Source: Melampsora larici-populina 98AG31
Taxonomy: Eukaryota; Basidiomycota; Pucciniomycetes; Pucciniales; Melampsoraceae
Assembly (NCBI RefSeq): GCF_000204055.1
Contig: NW_006768778.1
Location: 511,536 to 575,535, forward strand
DNA: 64,000 bases
Direction: 5' to 3'
Shown: positions 1-12,904 of the stretch, piece by piece
How the letters are laid out: each line of letters opens with the position of its first letter
Numbering within the stretch: the first letter of the stretch is position 1
Notes under the pieces: generated by a model
The model's input: the letters and a program-made list of their open reading frames with translations, nothing else
What the model was told of the DNA's origin: nothing
Databases searched by the model: none
Program-made: the position numbers and the translations under genes

Positions 1-25
1 GAAGAAGATGCAAAAAGTAAAAATA

Positions 26-3000
26 CTAAACTGTTTTCAATCTAACAAATTCATAAGAACCAAATCTACCCAAACCATTCTTTTCTCCCCATTCATTTTC
101 ATCTTCATTAACCTTATCATCTTCTTCATTTTCATGATCTTCATCAACCTGAATCTCTTTTAACAACCCTTCATAAACTTTCATTTCTCCTAATAATTTA
201 AATGATTTAACAATTTTCTTTTGATCTATTTGTAAATTAGTTGATTTAAACTTAAAAAAAACAAAAGCAAAAGTCATCATCAGTCAAACTTGAAGGAAAG
301 AAGGATTTTAAGAATGACAAAATGACTTACTAGGGATTTCCATTGATTGAATAATGTTTGGTAATAACTTGGAAAAAGGTTTAAAGTTTCTAAAAAGACG
401 TTTAGATTTAATACACAAAGATCCAAAAACAGCTTACAAACCTTTTCTTGATCCTATTCAAATCCCCCACAAGCACCAAAAAAAATCAAAACAAGATCAA
501 TCAAAAAGAAACAATTCAAATATGAATATGAAAAGAACAGACAAACCTTTGTGGAATGAATCAAAAGATTAAACAGATTGGAGATTTCATCTTTATGATT
601 CATTAACAAACTCATATCAAAAGCTGAACTAAGAATTACTAATCGAATCAAAACAAACCAATCATCTTCATCTTCATCTTCTTCATGCTTTTGAATTGAA
701 TTTTGAATTAAACCAAATAAACCATCAAATTGAAATAAATCTTGGATCGGAATCAATAAAATCAATGAAGAAATCAAATTAGTTGTAGGGACTTGAAGTT
801 GTGAAAAAGTTTTTAAAATTTTTAGTTTGGTTGATTCGGTTGAGTTTACAGATTGAATCAAGATTTGAAAAGAGTCCTGTAATAAATTGATTGAAAAATT
901 TGTTGAAAATAAATGGTTTAAAGTTTGGATTAAGATCAGAAAGTTATGATGAACCAAATCACGGCTCTCTAATGTCTGTTCAGTCAAAACAGATTTTTTT
1001 GATTAATATTTTATTCAACACAGGGGAATGGAAAAGAAACAGTTATAGAAATTATGTTTACCATGATTAAATCATTGAAAGAATCCATAAGTCTTTCTTT
1101 AAGAGTTTCATTCAATTCAATGGTCCAAGTTTTAATTATCAAATCACAAAACTTTTCCACAGACCCATTCATCTACATAGAAAAATTCAGATCACATTAT
1201 AAATCAACAAGATCAATTTTAAATCAAAATTCAAAGAAAAAAACTCACAAGTGATAAATTAGAACAAATCAATGTCTTAAGAAAGGTATAAGCCTCTAAA
1301 TCATACTTTAACTGTTCAGAGAGACATTCCAAAACATTACTCCAATCAATAACCACACCCTCTTCTCCAATTACCAATTCATCCAAAGTTGATAATTGGG
1401 TTAGATAAGAAGGATTCATAATATATAGTTGAATTAAAATCCATTCTGCTTGAGATCGAAATAAATTGGAAACTTGATGGTTTTGTATAATTTTTCTCAT
1501 CTATTCAAATATTAAAAAAACATATTAATAATTTATTTTGGAAAAGAAATCAAAGAAAAAAATCACACTTAACTGTAAAAGCCAAATTATCTATTACACA
1601 TTCTTCAATATTACTAAGAAAAACAAAATTTCAAGGTCATGAGTTATTTTTTTTTGGATTCTAGGGTTCTTTAAAAAAACTAAAAAAAAAACTCAACTGA
1701 TCATTAATAGATTGTAGAATTGGAACAAATAAGTTATTGAATTGATTGTTTAAAATTAATTCTAAATTGATAGTCGATTCAACATGTTGTTTGATGCTTC
1801 CAATCCATAATCCAAAAGTATATACTTTGATACTTAATTGATGTTGAGTTTCTATCAAAAAAAACAAAATCATAAAATAAGATTAGATCCTTAAAAAATG
1901 CAAAACCAAGATGAGAAACTAGAACATACCTGATGAAAGATTTTGAATTAAAAGTAAAAATGAAAATTGATGAATTCTTGAAAAATATTCAAATAAACTT
2001 GAAGGGATTGAATGCTCTTCATCTTCTGGATTTACAGAAAACAAAGAAACAATCAAATTTGACCAACTATAAAGTTGTTCAGCTGTAAGTTCAATGGATT
2101 GAGATGAACTCCATGAATCCAAAGCTTGTAAAATGATTTCACAAGCTTTGATTAAAATTCCTTTTGATACTATTTTTAATTCAAAAGAAAAAGAACATTA
2201 ATTTGATAAGATTGATTTGATTATAAGATACAAGAAGATGAGAATTAAACTTACATTGAGGATGTTGGATTATGGTAGAATAAGTATTGATGATTGTTTG
2301 ATTGATCTGATTTGAATTTAAAAAGAAATTACTATATTGAAGAATTAATTCTTCATTTATAGTAGTAGAGTTTATAATCATTGATAATAAATCTGATTCA
2401 AATCTATTGCTGAGTTCCTGTTACAAATATGAAGGGAAGTGATTAGATTTGAGACTATAATTTGATTTGTTTGAAATTTACTTACTTGTAATTGACTTTC
2501 TTCAAAGCTTTCAATTGATAAGATGGAGATAATTTCAAAATTTAAAGTAATTTGTTGTTGATTTTGATAATGCTCAAAGAATTCAAGGAAATGTTTGTTA
2601 GAATACTAGAATCAATCAATATTTAGGGTTAGCAATGAATCATTAAGAATATTTTTTTTGGAAAGAATTTACATACTCTTTTGATGATAAGTTTTGATCT
2701 TAAATTGGAAATACTAGAAATTGATTTTAAAATAAGATAAATGGTAGAAAGATTTAAATTGTATCCAATCAAAAGTGAATCTAAATCAGTAAGATCATTA
2801 GTTAAACACTGAATCTTGATCAATTGTGAAATGATTTCATTTGATTCTTCCATAAATTTTTGATCCACTTCTGTCTCTTCATTTTGATGATTTAATTTTC
2901 CATTAAGATTTAACATAAATTTCAGTAGATCATCTCTTAGTTGAATTTCTTTTGGATTCCAGTTTTTGATGTTTTCTATTGTTCTTTTTAAGATGATTAA

Positions 3001-3168
3001 AGCTCTTTGTCTTTCTATGATTTCATTTTCAGTTCTTAAGTTGGCTTGAAAGTTGATGTTTGATATAATTATTGGAATTGAAGTTAAAGGTTGATTTATA
3101 AATTGATCTATGAAGACTTGATCTGAGCTTGGGTCTTTACAGGCTGCTTTGAATTTTTCTACTTGCAT
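26..3168 (-). CDS. Helical-repeat (HEAT-like) protein, possible karyopherin/exportin
   Basis: A multi-exon minus-strand gene starting at the ATG at 3166-3168. Junctions I could follow are all GT..AG: exon 1 ends just before GTATGT near 2690; the next exon encodes YSNKHFLEFFEHYQ; later exons begin ELSNRFESDLL and SKGILIKACEIILQALDSW. The last two begin DQEKVCKLFLDL and FKSTNLQIDQKKIV, and translation stops at a TAG at 26-28. The product is a leucine/isoleucine-rich all-helical protein with repeated amphipathic helices and an acidic C-terminal tail (DEDHENEEDDKVNEDEN). The N-terminal layout resembles importin-beta/exportin proteins (exportin-4 was the best fit from memory), but no diagnostic motif is visible. 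If that is right it would act in nuclear transport. It is transcribed divergently from the patatin-like gene. The gene is well supported; the function is a guess. Confidence 0.6.
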
Positions 3169-3729
3169 GTTTCAATAAGTGCTATATAATTTGATTTTGA
3201 AGTTATAATTGAATCAGTTAATTGAAGACGGTTGTGTAAGATAGAAATCGATGATGAAAAATCAAAAAAGAGTTTAAAAGATAAAGCTGCTTACATATAT
3301 ATATCTTTCTCGAATTGAGATCTCGATAAATTCCTTTGTGTGATAGAATCTGAGTTAGCTGAGTGAGCAATCTTCAGAAAATGCTCAGATCTAATGCTCA
3401 CTTTTCTCGGCTATCCCTTGATTACCATCATCATGGTTTCCCATCATTTCGATAGATTGATTGATAGATTGATATCTGTTTGTTATTTTGTAAAAGTGTG
3501 AAGTGAATTTGAATTGTTAAGAACTTCTCAATGCTGCGTACAATTTCACAATTCGATTTGAATTTTGAAGTTTGAAATACAAAATCAGTTTTTAGTTTTC
3601 ATTAGTCTCCTTCTCTTCTCTCCTTCCGCTCTTTACCTCTTCACCTCTTTACCTCTTCACCTCTAATTCCCTTCAACAAACTCAAGTCTTCGTCCTCACT
3701 TTCTTCAATCTCAATATCATTCATTCATC
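3169..3729. promoter_or_regulatory. Shared divergent promoter region
   Basis: This 561-bp spacer separates two divergent start codons, so it must hold both promoters. A pyrimidine-rich tract at about 3600-3690 (repeats of ctctttacctcttcac) lies just upstream of the plus-strand gene, as is common in strongly expressed fungal promoters. An ATATATAT stretch near 3295-3303 could serve the minus gene. No transcription factor site is assigned. Confidence 0.45.
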
Positions 3730-6700
3730 ATGTCAACAAGTACCGATCTACCTCCATCTCTCGAAGCCATTCTCGCTCTTCGACCTCCACTAGCAACTTC
3801 TACTCGTACCGATCTAGCTCCTTCTTTTAAACTTTTACGATCTTTGGTCAATAATGTTTATGGTTCAGCTGCTTCTCGTGGTCTCGAACCTGGTCTTTGG
3901 CGTGCTCAACTCTCTCGTGCTGCTCAACGTGCTGCTCAACTCATCCAAGCGGTTTGGTCGAAATTAGGCGGTGAAGGTGGGGTGATCGTAGATGAAGAAG
4001 GTGAAGGTGGCAGAGGTGTGATGAGATTACAGGGGTAAGTATTTCGAAAGATTTCCTTTTAACTCCATCTGCTTGGTCGATCAATCAAGATATCTCAAGG
4101 TCATCTTTCATATCTTTACCATGCTTGCTGTATAAGCTTTTATGACCTTGAGAGTCAATTTTACCTTTTCTTCGCCACTCGTTTCAATACCTGCACCGAA
4201 ATATAATTTGACCAGCTGAAGTGATTGTGCACGACTTGATTATTTTCGAAACTGATCATCCTAAACTTGTTTCACTTGGTTTATAGGGTGATCTCTGATT
4301 TACAAATCTTTACTGGATCACTTTCATCCGTACAAGATCCACTTTCAAGTCTTTTATTAGACTCGGCTGCTTTTGCGCGTACCCAAGCTACAGTCAACTC
4401 TTTAATTAAGAAATTGGCAGGATTGGTTAACCATTATAAAGTGAGTTTGACTTATAGCCAACTACAATCTCAAGTTGAAATCCAAAAACTGATGTTATCC
4501 ATCACTAATCTCAACTTCTGAATCATTTTCATCATCGATCAATCATCGATCTTTCAATTTCGTCTTATTCACCACCGATCAATCAAATCTATTCGAATTC
4601 TTACTTCATTGATCAATCTTTTAATCAACTCATCATCAGGTCACTGAATTAATTGCAACTCCTCTCAGCGATTGGGCCGAAGAAGATAAACTTGACAAAG
4701 CTGAAGATATAGCTGCATTACCTATCTTGATCGCTAAGAGTCGACCGAGTAAAGCAGTCCTTCGTAAATTCGAAGCCGATCTTGCTCTACGTGAATCAAC
4801 CGCTATCGATCCTGAAAATGAGTCAACTTCCGATCAAATCACGACCACTACTACACCGGGGAGCCCGCCTACCTCACCTGACAACTCTCGAAGAGGTCTT
4901 GCCACTCAAGGTATCACTGCTGCCAAACGCTCCGAATTCTTACGATTTGTTTACTCGCAAAATCCTGATCTCGTTAGCTCATCTCAAAGTCTCGATACTG
5001 CTGTAGCAGTGGGCACAGTAGCTCTCTCTTCTATGAACCATCCCTCTCGCGCTCCTTCTTCAAATGGTGCAGATGATTCAAAGTCAAGTTTGGGAAAACC
5101 TTCATTGGTTAAACAACGAATCTCCAACTTTGCAACCAATTCAAATGCACCTGCACCTCTTCCTACTTCACTCAACTTACCTGCTTCTAATCGTAGGATC
5201 GCTTCAGATAGTAGTGTGGCTAGTATTGGTAATACTAGGAAAGTTTGGAAGGTTGACACTAGTGAGTTGGATGCGGTTCAACGACGTAGGACGAGTGGTA
5301 GTTTCAGTCAACCTCGACCTAGTCTACCTCCACATGTCTCAATCACCGCTCCTCCTGCTCGTTGGAGAACTTCAAGACCTGCCTCAATCACAAGTCGTAC
5401 GTCTTTGGAGGATGCGGTACCTGAATTGGAGAAGATTGGAGGGAAAACAGCCTCATCGGGTTCGTCTATCACACACTCTCGTTCTATACCATCTTTTTTG
5501 ACTGGATTTGACCTTGCTCTCCGCGGTGATCACAGGTGTCAATCATCACTCCTCTGTTACTTCCATATCAGACACATCCTCGGACGACCATAAGCCTCCT
5601 GCCATTGCCTCCTTTGCTGAACAAGCTGCAGCGATCGTGGCTGCTCGTCAACAGCGGCGCACCGGCACTGCATCAAGTAGCGCATCTTGGACTAAACCTT
5701 CCTCATCCCGTCCGGGTTCTAGCTTAGCAAACGTGACCTCTGCACCTGAACCTGATTTAGACGAACCTTCAAAGCCTATCTCGCTACTTTCATCCAGCCA
5801 GAAATCCGAGGTGATGACAAGCGAACCGATTGAAACAATCGATGAAACAGCTCGAATAGATCCACCTTCACTTCAACCCCACACCGGTCTATCAGGCTCA
5901 CCATCTTCGCCACGCTCCGATTCGCCCATGGTCCGAAGTTCCTCGAATGGGTCACAGACCAAACAAGTGAATAATACTCCATCTGAACAAGTCATGATCT
6001 TCACTCGACCGCGACCGACAGCCTCCATCACATCTAATTCGACGACACCTTCATCTTCCGTCATTGGCTCTCCCGCTGCTCTGGCTTCTCGTACACTTTC
6101 ACCTGCCCTCAAATCTACCATCCTGATTAGTAGATCATCGTCCATTGAACGACCTGGTACTGCTTTGTCGAATTCAAACGCAAGCGTCTTCTCGTATAGT
6201 AGCAATCTTCCCAATACAGCCATTGAGCCAGAGCCCGACTTTGAATTGGTAGCCGACTTGATCGAAGATCGCTCACTGATTGACGTCATTGTCGGTCCAC
6301 CTTCGCCTACACTTGAAGTTACACCTCAGGTTTCAGAGCCTCTCGTCCAGAGTGAGGAAAAAGAACCTGAACAGTCTCCATCGTCTACGCCTGGACCAGC
6401 AAAGAAGATTGTTGTAAGCCAAGCTTCGAGAGCCGAAGAGGAAAGTTCATTAGCTGATCTATTGGAACGAGCGACATTGTTTGAAAATTGGGATTCGATT
6501 GGGATTGATGAACCAAGTGACGACGTGGATAAAACGGAGATTATGGATGGATATGGACCTCAGCTTACCTCTCCATCATCTGCCAAGACTATATTATCAT
6601 CCAACATGTCACCTCCGGCTTTGAATGGTTCCTTGGCGTCAACGCGGGTTTCACCTGTACAAGCTGCTCCTCAAGTTTTGAAGAGCCCGTCCATTGGATC

Positions 6701-8473
6701 TCTCTCACCTCCCATGTCAGCTCAGATGAGGACACCCATGTCACCTCCATCGACAGGCAGTTCACTTGGAGGATTTCGACGTCAAGCGCCCAGCTTGCAA
6801 CCCACATCGCCTCTCTCGCCAACTAGTGAGATGAGCCTACAGCCGATAGATGCAACCCTATCAACCCTATCATCTCACAGTATGATTGGCTTACGTGCTG
6901 GCGGGGGACCTTCATCACCCACAAGATCTTTTAGTGGACAATCTTGGGCTACCTCTTTGATGTCAGTTTCGCCGGCAACAGCAGCGGATTTTGATCTACA
7001 TTCGATCAATAATTTTGCCACCAATGGAATTGGATCTTATTTCACTGGAGATAATGATAATCCACCAAGACATGGATGGAGAATTTTATCTTTAGATGGA
7101 GGTGGGATTAGAGGACTGTCAACTTTGTTTGTGATTCGAAACTTATTAGAAAGAGTTCAAAGACGAACTGGTTCGAGTAAATTACCATTACCATCTGAAT
7201 GTTTTGATGTGATTTGTGGAGTTGGGACTGGTGGGATCATTGCATTATTATTAGGTCGATTAAAGTTTGGAATTGATGATGCTATTGAAGCTTATCTTTC
7301 AATCTCAAGAAAGGTCTTTGGACAAGCAAAAGGTGCATTAGCGGTCTTGATGGGTAAAACTCGATATAGTGCTAGTAAATTAGAGTCAGCCATGCGAGAT
7401 GTGATTCAAAGCGCTGAGAAAGATAGTCGAGCAACTTTAACAGAAGGAAATGGAGATGAAGAGAGGAGTTGTAGAACGTTTGTAATGGCGATGAGAAAAT
7501 CAGAAGGAAGTGAAGGAACCTTTAGAACGTTGAGATCGTACTCTACACGACAAGTTTTAGGAGATCGATGTACCATTTATCAAGCAGCTCGAGCCACCAG
7601 TGCATCACCTTTATTTTTTAAACCAGTGAATATGGGAGATTCAGCACTTTCATCTGTTCCTAGATCTGCTAGTTTAAATAATCCAGCATTAGAAGCCGTA
7701 AATGAAGCAAGATCATTATATACAGATCGACCAATAGATTGTTTAATTTCAATAGGAGCAGGAAAAACAGAAGAAAGAAATGGAACGATTGGCCGAGCTT
7801 GTGGGGAAATATCAGATGCATGTGAGAATGCAGCCAGTGGAGTAGAAGCAGTTGCAAGAGCAGAAGGATGGACTAAAGGATATGGTAGATTGAATGTCAA
7901 GATCAAAAGTTATGGAAATTTTAATGAATGGGAACTTCTTAATGAAATCAAATTAGATACTTTGGATTATCTAATGAATAGGAATGAAGCTGGATTTGAA
8001 TTAGTGGAAAGATTGGTAGATGTGATTTCAGAAGGATTACTTGAATCTGGTATGTTTGGAAGTTTTTCTTTGCTTCGGATTTCTAGTTTTATCACTTTCA
8101 ACATCATAGACACTTCATTTTTCTTTTAAATCGAATGAGTAACTTTTTCAATTGAATTTCATTTTTGGGAATCACCCTTTTGACTCTTTTTCTTTTTGAT
8201 AATTTTGATTTTTGTTTAGCTCGATCGAATTCCGATTACCATTCCAAAGCAATTGATGGTCAACAACCGAATCCAAGTAATGGAAATGGAAATATAATCG
8301 GCATGAGAACATCAATTTCACTTGATGGACTTACTCCACCCAACAGTCATCATCATTCTCAAAGAGAAAGAGAAATCAATCCAAAAAGTTCATCTTCCGT
8401 TTCTACTTCTTTTCCAATTCAATCATTTCATTCAAGTAATTCATTAAAATTACCACATTTAAATTTCGATTGA
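3730..8473 (+). CDS. Large patatin-like (iPLA2-fold) protein lacking the nucleophile Ser
   Basis: Five exons, about 1,350 residues. Introns: 4036-4286 (GTAAGT), 4441-4639 (GTGAGT), about 5461-5535 (GTTCGT..CACAG) and 8052-8219 (GTATGT..TTTAG). The N-terminal ~150 residues are helical and unrecognised. A long Ser/Pro/Thr-rich, probably disordered stretch follows (about residues 180-800). The C-terminal part is a patatin domain: the oxyanion motif DGGGIRG is present (near 7096), as is a downstream GDSA..NNPALEAVNEA block that would hold the catalytic Asp. The nucleophile elbow, normally GxSxG, reads GVGTGG (about 7219-7236), so the catalytic Ser is Gly. Known patatins hydrolyse phospholipid acyl esters with a Ser-Asp dyad; this protein is predicted inactive or repurposed. 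The intron at 5461-5535 is inferred from a frame change. The fold is secure. Confidence 0.85.
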
Positions 8474-11240
8474 AAGAAAAAAAAACCTTTTTTCGTTCAT
8501 AACGTGACATTTCTTTTTTTTTCCTTTGATATTTTCTTTTGCTCTATTTGAAAGGAAAACTTAACAATCTTTTGGTTCTTTTTTTTTCTGATTCCTTTTT
8601 TGGCATTTTTTTTTCATTTTTTTTTCTTTGGCGGGTTTTCGTCTTTCGATTTTTTGATATAGGAAGAAATAGTAAAGCTGCATTTATTTATGTATAAGGT
8701 ATTTTTTTCTTTTTCTTTTTTGATTTTTTTCTATGATGATGATATGAAGCATTACAATTTTTTCTACAATTTTTTTGGGCGTAGGGGGTAGGGGGTAGAT
8801 GGGAGAGAATCGGTAAGAAGATTTCGATCACTTTTTTTATTTGGGAAATCTTTTTCTTTTGTATAAATCATTTTTGAAGTCAAAAACAATCCTAAAGAAA
8901 TGATTTACAAAAGTTTTTCTTTTCTTTGAAGTTTCTGAATGGGTTTCTGATCTTTTTTTATGTTTTCTTTTTTTTTTGGAAATTATAAATTAGGTTAATA
9001 AATCCAAAGAGAAATTGAAGAGAGAGTCAAAAATGATTTTTGAGGAATGTGTTGATTTTTTTTTCTTCATAAAATCCATCTTTTTCCTCTTATAATCTTT
9101 CGATCTCTTCTTTTTTTCATTTAATTCTTTCTTTTAGATTTTTTTATCTTTTGTACATTTTTCAGTTTTTTTGTTTTTCCTTTTTTTGCTAAACTTATTT
9201 TCAGTCTTTGATTTCTTACTGAATGAGAAGAGAATTCGAGATAAAGAAATAATTTTGAAGGGTTTTGAACAAGTGTTCATGAGGACATGAGGTGATTGGA
9301 AGATATTGATAGAAATTATTGAAAAGTGAATGGAGAAGAGAAAAAGTTTAGGTATTTGAAGAATCTTTTTACATACACACTTTCTTCAACTGATTTATCA
9401 AGTTCATCTTAATTAGTTTATGAATGCCCATAATTTAAAAGAAAAGTGATAAGGTATTGATTGGTTCAATGGAGGTTTTTAGTGAGGTTGTTTGATAAGT
9501 AGACTCCTTGACTTGTTGAGGTTTGACGATGTTATGCCTGGTCAACTATACCTAGGAAAAAGTTGAATGATACAGTTTGTATCAAATCTGGTATTTACAA
9601 TATCATTTTTGAAAGTATTTGTCTTATTTACTTGATCACATTGTTTTCTCTACTTTGATCTGGTATTTGTTTACCTCAAGATTTAATGAACTAGTTGAAT
9701 TGGTATAATAAACATCCATGGTTTGATTTTTTTGGTTCTTGGAATCTTATGATGAATGGAATGGATCAAAGTCCAAAAGAATACTTTAGATGAGTTGAAA
9801 TCTTGGAATAATTACCATCACTGAATCTAGTTGAGACTTCAATTTGTGATACCAACAAAATACAGAAGGACAGTGATGTCAGTCAGATCATGAATGAAAC
9901 TGATGGGTAATAACATTAAAGTTCCCAACAAGGCAAGTTTTCTACTGTGTTTGTTTTCAAATGAAATCAGGTTAAAGTTGAAAAAACAGTGAAGAATTGT
10001 TGAGATGAAAAAAAAGTATATGGATGCATTCTGAGTACTAAAGGTGCATTTTTGATATTTTTAGTCTTGGATTAGGTTAACACCCATCCCCACCAACCTG
10101 ATCTTGTGCCAACTTCCACCAAAGCCTGCACAAGGTACTATACTAATTAGCAGACACTGAGCTTGAAAGGTAGCTAAATTTTTGAAAGGGAATTTTTTAA
10201 GAAAGTGGTATTTGTAATTACAGATTATGTATCACTGTGTGAAAGGGACTGGATCTTGATGGATATATACACAACTATGAACCAGTAAATGCCTGATACA
10301 TTATACATATTTAATAGGTAGGGCCTAGGAGAGCTCAAGGGAAACCTGTAAATGTTATGCAGACACATTGTGAACAAAACCTGTGATTGATGAAAGTTGT
10401 AGACTTGGACACATCAACTTTACTCAATTGGATTTTGCAAATATTGATTCTTGTGGTGTGATGGCAAGCTACAATTTCAGTTACTTACAAAGAATCAAAA
10501 AATAACTTTTGAGTGTTTCTATAAGATTGTAAACCACCTGAAAGATACATTTTGTAAGTATTACATATTTAGCTGAAAGTTCCTATCTTACCTACATTTA
10601 GAAACTCAGGCTGACAATATTTTTCTGGTGGTACCAAACCTATATTTCCTCAATAGTAACCACATGATACTAATGTTCTATGTTACTTAATCAATGCCAT
10701 AGTTTAACTGTTGTAGGCATGCCCATATATTCTCTAGGTTTGTCATATTGTTTGAACACCAAGATGTTCTAGTTTGGTAATAATGTTTATAGATCATCTG
10801 TCTCCCTTGGTTTTACACAACTTTTGATAGACAGATGTAATAATGAAATGGAATTAGAAATAGAAGCAAAGACAAAAAATGAGAAGAAGTAAAGAAAAGA
10901 AAATAGGAAGTAATTGTAGATAAGTTTTGTAAAAGTCATTGAAATTGAAGAAAAAAAACTGAAGTTTTCTTCAAAATCTGAACCAAGATAAAAAGATAAG
11001 TCAAATCCAAAGAAGAACATCAACATTAAATTTCTTTGTTAAAGATTTGATATTTTTTTAGATTAAGATCAGAGCTCCAAGATCAATGTCTAAGCAAAAT
11101 GAATGATCCAGGTCCATAAGTTTCAAAAACACGTCAATATAAAAATTGCAAATAACATGAGAGAAGGGTTGTTCTTCTTTTTTAGCGTTTTATCAGTGAT
11201 GAGCATAGGATTTGAGTGAAAAGAGTTGCCTAGAACTTCT
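8474..11240. other. Gene-poor AT-rich spacer
   Basis: Immediately after the patatin gene the sequence is T-rich with many poly-T runs (3-prime UTR like), then becomes unpatterned AT-rich DNA. I see no open frame with coding character, tRNA or terminal repeat. A doubled GTAGGGG unit lies near 8783-8797. Confidence 0.5.
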
Positions 11241-11249
11241 ACTGGTGAT

Positions 11250-12881
11250 TGAGGGGTTTTTTCCCTACTCAGGATTCAGAATCAAAACACATGCATCACA
11301 GAGATCACAGAGATCAGATTTTGTTTCTAAGGATGCCAAAGACACACTCTTTGCAGGAGAAGAAGTTCTAAGACTAGATGATTTTTGACACTGTGGTTCC
11401 ATATAAGTTGTACTTGCTGTGTGTAATAGATGGGCTGTTTGAAGGAGTTGAGAAAGATTCCAAAGAAATGATTTCACAGCAAGTTCAACCAAGCAAATCT
11501 TGTATCATTTGATCATTGATCTCAAAACAGGGAGGTCCTTCGTGAGCAAGTTGAAGAGGTTCCACCGGAGACAATGCAGTGATCCTTCCAACCAAATTCA
11601 TAGCACCTTGGAGGTCCAAACACTCTTCAAGACAACAACTTACATCAAGATGAAAGAAACTTGCTCATCCAAAAGAAGGTCCGACATTGAACTCGCTGTC
11701 CATATGTAATGAGATGAGGTGTTGGTCACCAAAAGATGCTTTGCCATCAACACTGAGATCAAGATGAAGATGATTATTCTGATCCTCAAAAGATAGATAA
11801 GTCTTAAAGAGAAGCTCTTCATAGAGTCTTCTATGTGAGATTCGAGCACTCTATTGATCAAATCACAACTCCTGAAAGATTTGGATGCGAGAAACTGCTG
11901 TTCAGATGAAGTGGAAGGCATTTGAGTAGATTTGGAAAAGTTGATGATAGCGAGTAAATCTTCCAGCATTTGATTGTTAATCTTAAAGTGAGGAATTTTG
12001 TCTTGAGACAGGGTTTCGATGGTAGACGTTGATGTCTGAAGGGCACTTGACAACTCAATCTTTGGGATTGAGCTAGCCTTAGAATCTTCAAGATAATCAT
12101 AATCTTTCATTAGCGAGTAATTTTCTCCTTGAAATGATGTCTTGAAATCGAAATCTAGGTGAATCGATCCGTGACGGTCATCAAATGAAGTGTCCAGGTC
12201 AAAACTCGGATCAGCACAAAAATGATCATTCTGGTGCTCAACAAACTCATCAACGCGAGTTTCTTCTTTGAAGTCACTGCAAAAGGATAAATTGGAGACA
12301 TTCTTTTGCCAGAAGAGCTCACTGGTTGAGGAGATCTAGGTCTGCGACTTTGAACGGCCGGATTGGGGGCGAATATGAGTGACCGATCAGACACTCGTGC
12401 AATGGAGCGTAATGTCACGGCGTCAACCACGGCGGCAGTGGGCACATTGTCCACGTATTTTGCAAGCTCTCTCTGATCAGGAGGTGTGATCACGATCTGG
12501 GAGAGTCAATAAACAACTTTGGTATTAGAAACCGGAATTGAAGGACATCATAAACAACCCAGACACACCTCTTCAACAGACATAGAAGATCCTGTGATAC
12601 GTCTTTGGCTAGAATGGAGCCTGATGGCAAGAGCGTCATAAGTATTCTGTGGAAATAAAAATTAGCAATGCCATCTTGTGTGGAATACCTAAGTGAAGAG
12701 AATGATTTACCGGACTTGATTGACTCAAAGACTAAAGAGTAGAAAATGGAGGATACGATCGAAATATATTGTTATGGAGTTTTGTGTGGGATGATAGCTG
12801 ATGTTCTTTGGAAGGGGAGCAGTGGATGGTGAGATTCTTGAGAGTGTGGAACTGATAGCAGAGGATGGTGGATGAAGACAT
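11250..12881 (-). CDS. Uncharacterised protein with a duplicated internal module
   Basis: Coding character is clear but exon structure is only partly resolved. One exon (about 12660-12545) reads NTYDALAIRLHSSQRRITG..SMSVEE and joins across an intron ending CTCCCAG to IVITPPDQRELAKYVDNVP (about 12500-12340). Downstream, after an apparent intron or frame change, comes FKEETRVDEFVEHQNDHF..KIPHFKINNQMLEDLLAIIN (about 12290-11930). A second, diverged copy follows: FEDQNNHLHLDLSVDGKASF, then PCFEINDQMIQDLLG (about 11800-11500). The second copy contains stops, so the 3-prime half may be decayed. A possible first exon starts at the ATG at 12879-12881, only 24 bp from a transposon insertion. No family was recognised. 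Confidence 0.35.
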
Positions 12882-12904
12882 TTCGGGAAAAGTGGTGGAA
12901 ATTT

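Noticed and set aside
354..572. Plus-strand 72-codon frame
   Set aside because: Antisense to confirmed exons of the minus-strand solenoid gene; composition reflects the opposite strand.
5526..5535. GTGATCACAG, a 10-bp GT..AG stretch exactly at the frame change in the patatin gene
   Set aside because: Too short for splicing. The 75-bp intron ending at the same AG explains the frame better.
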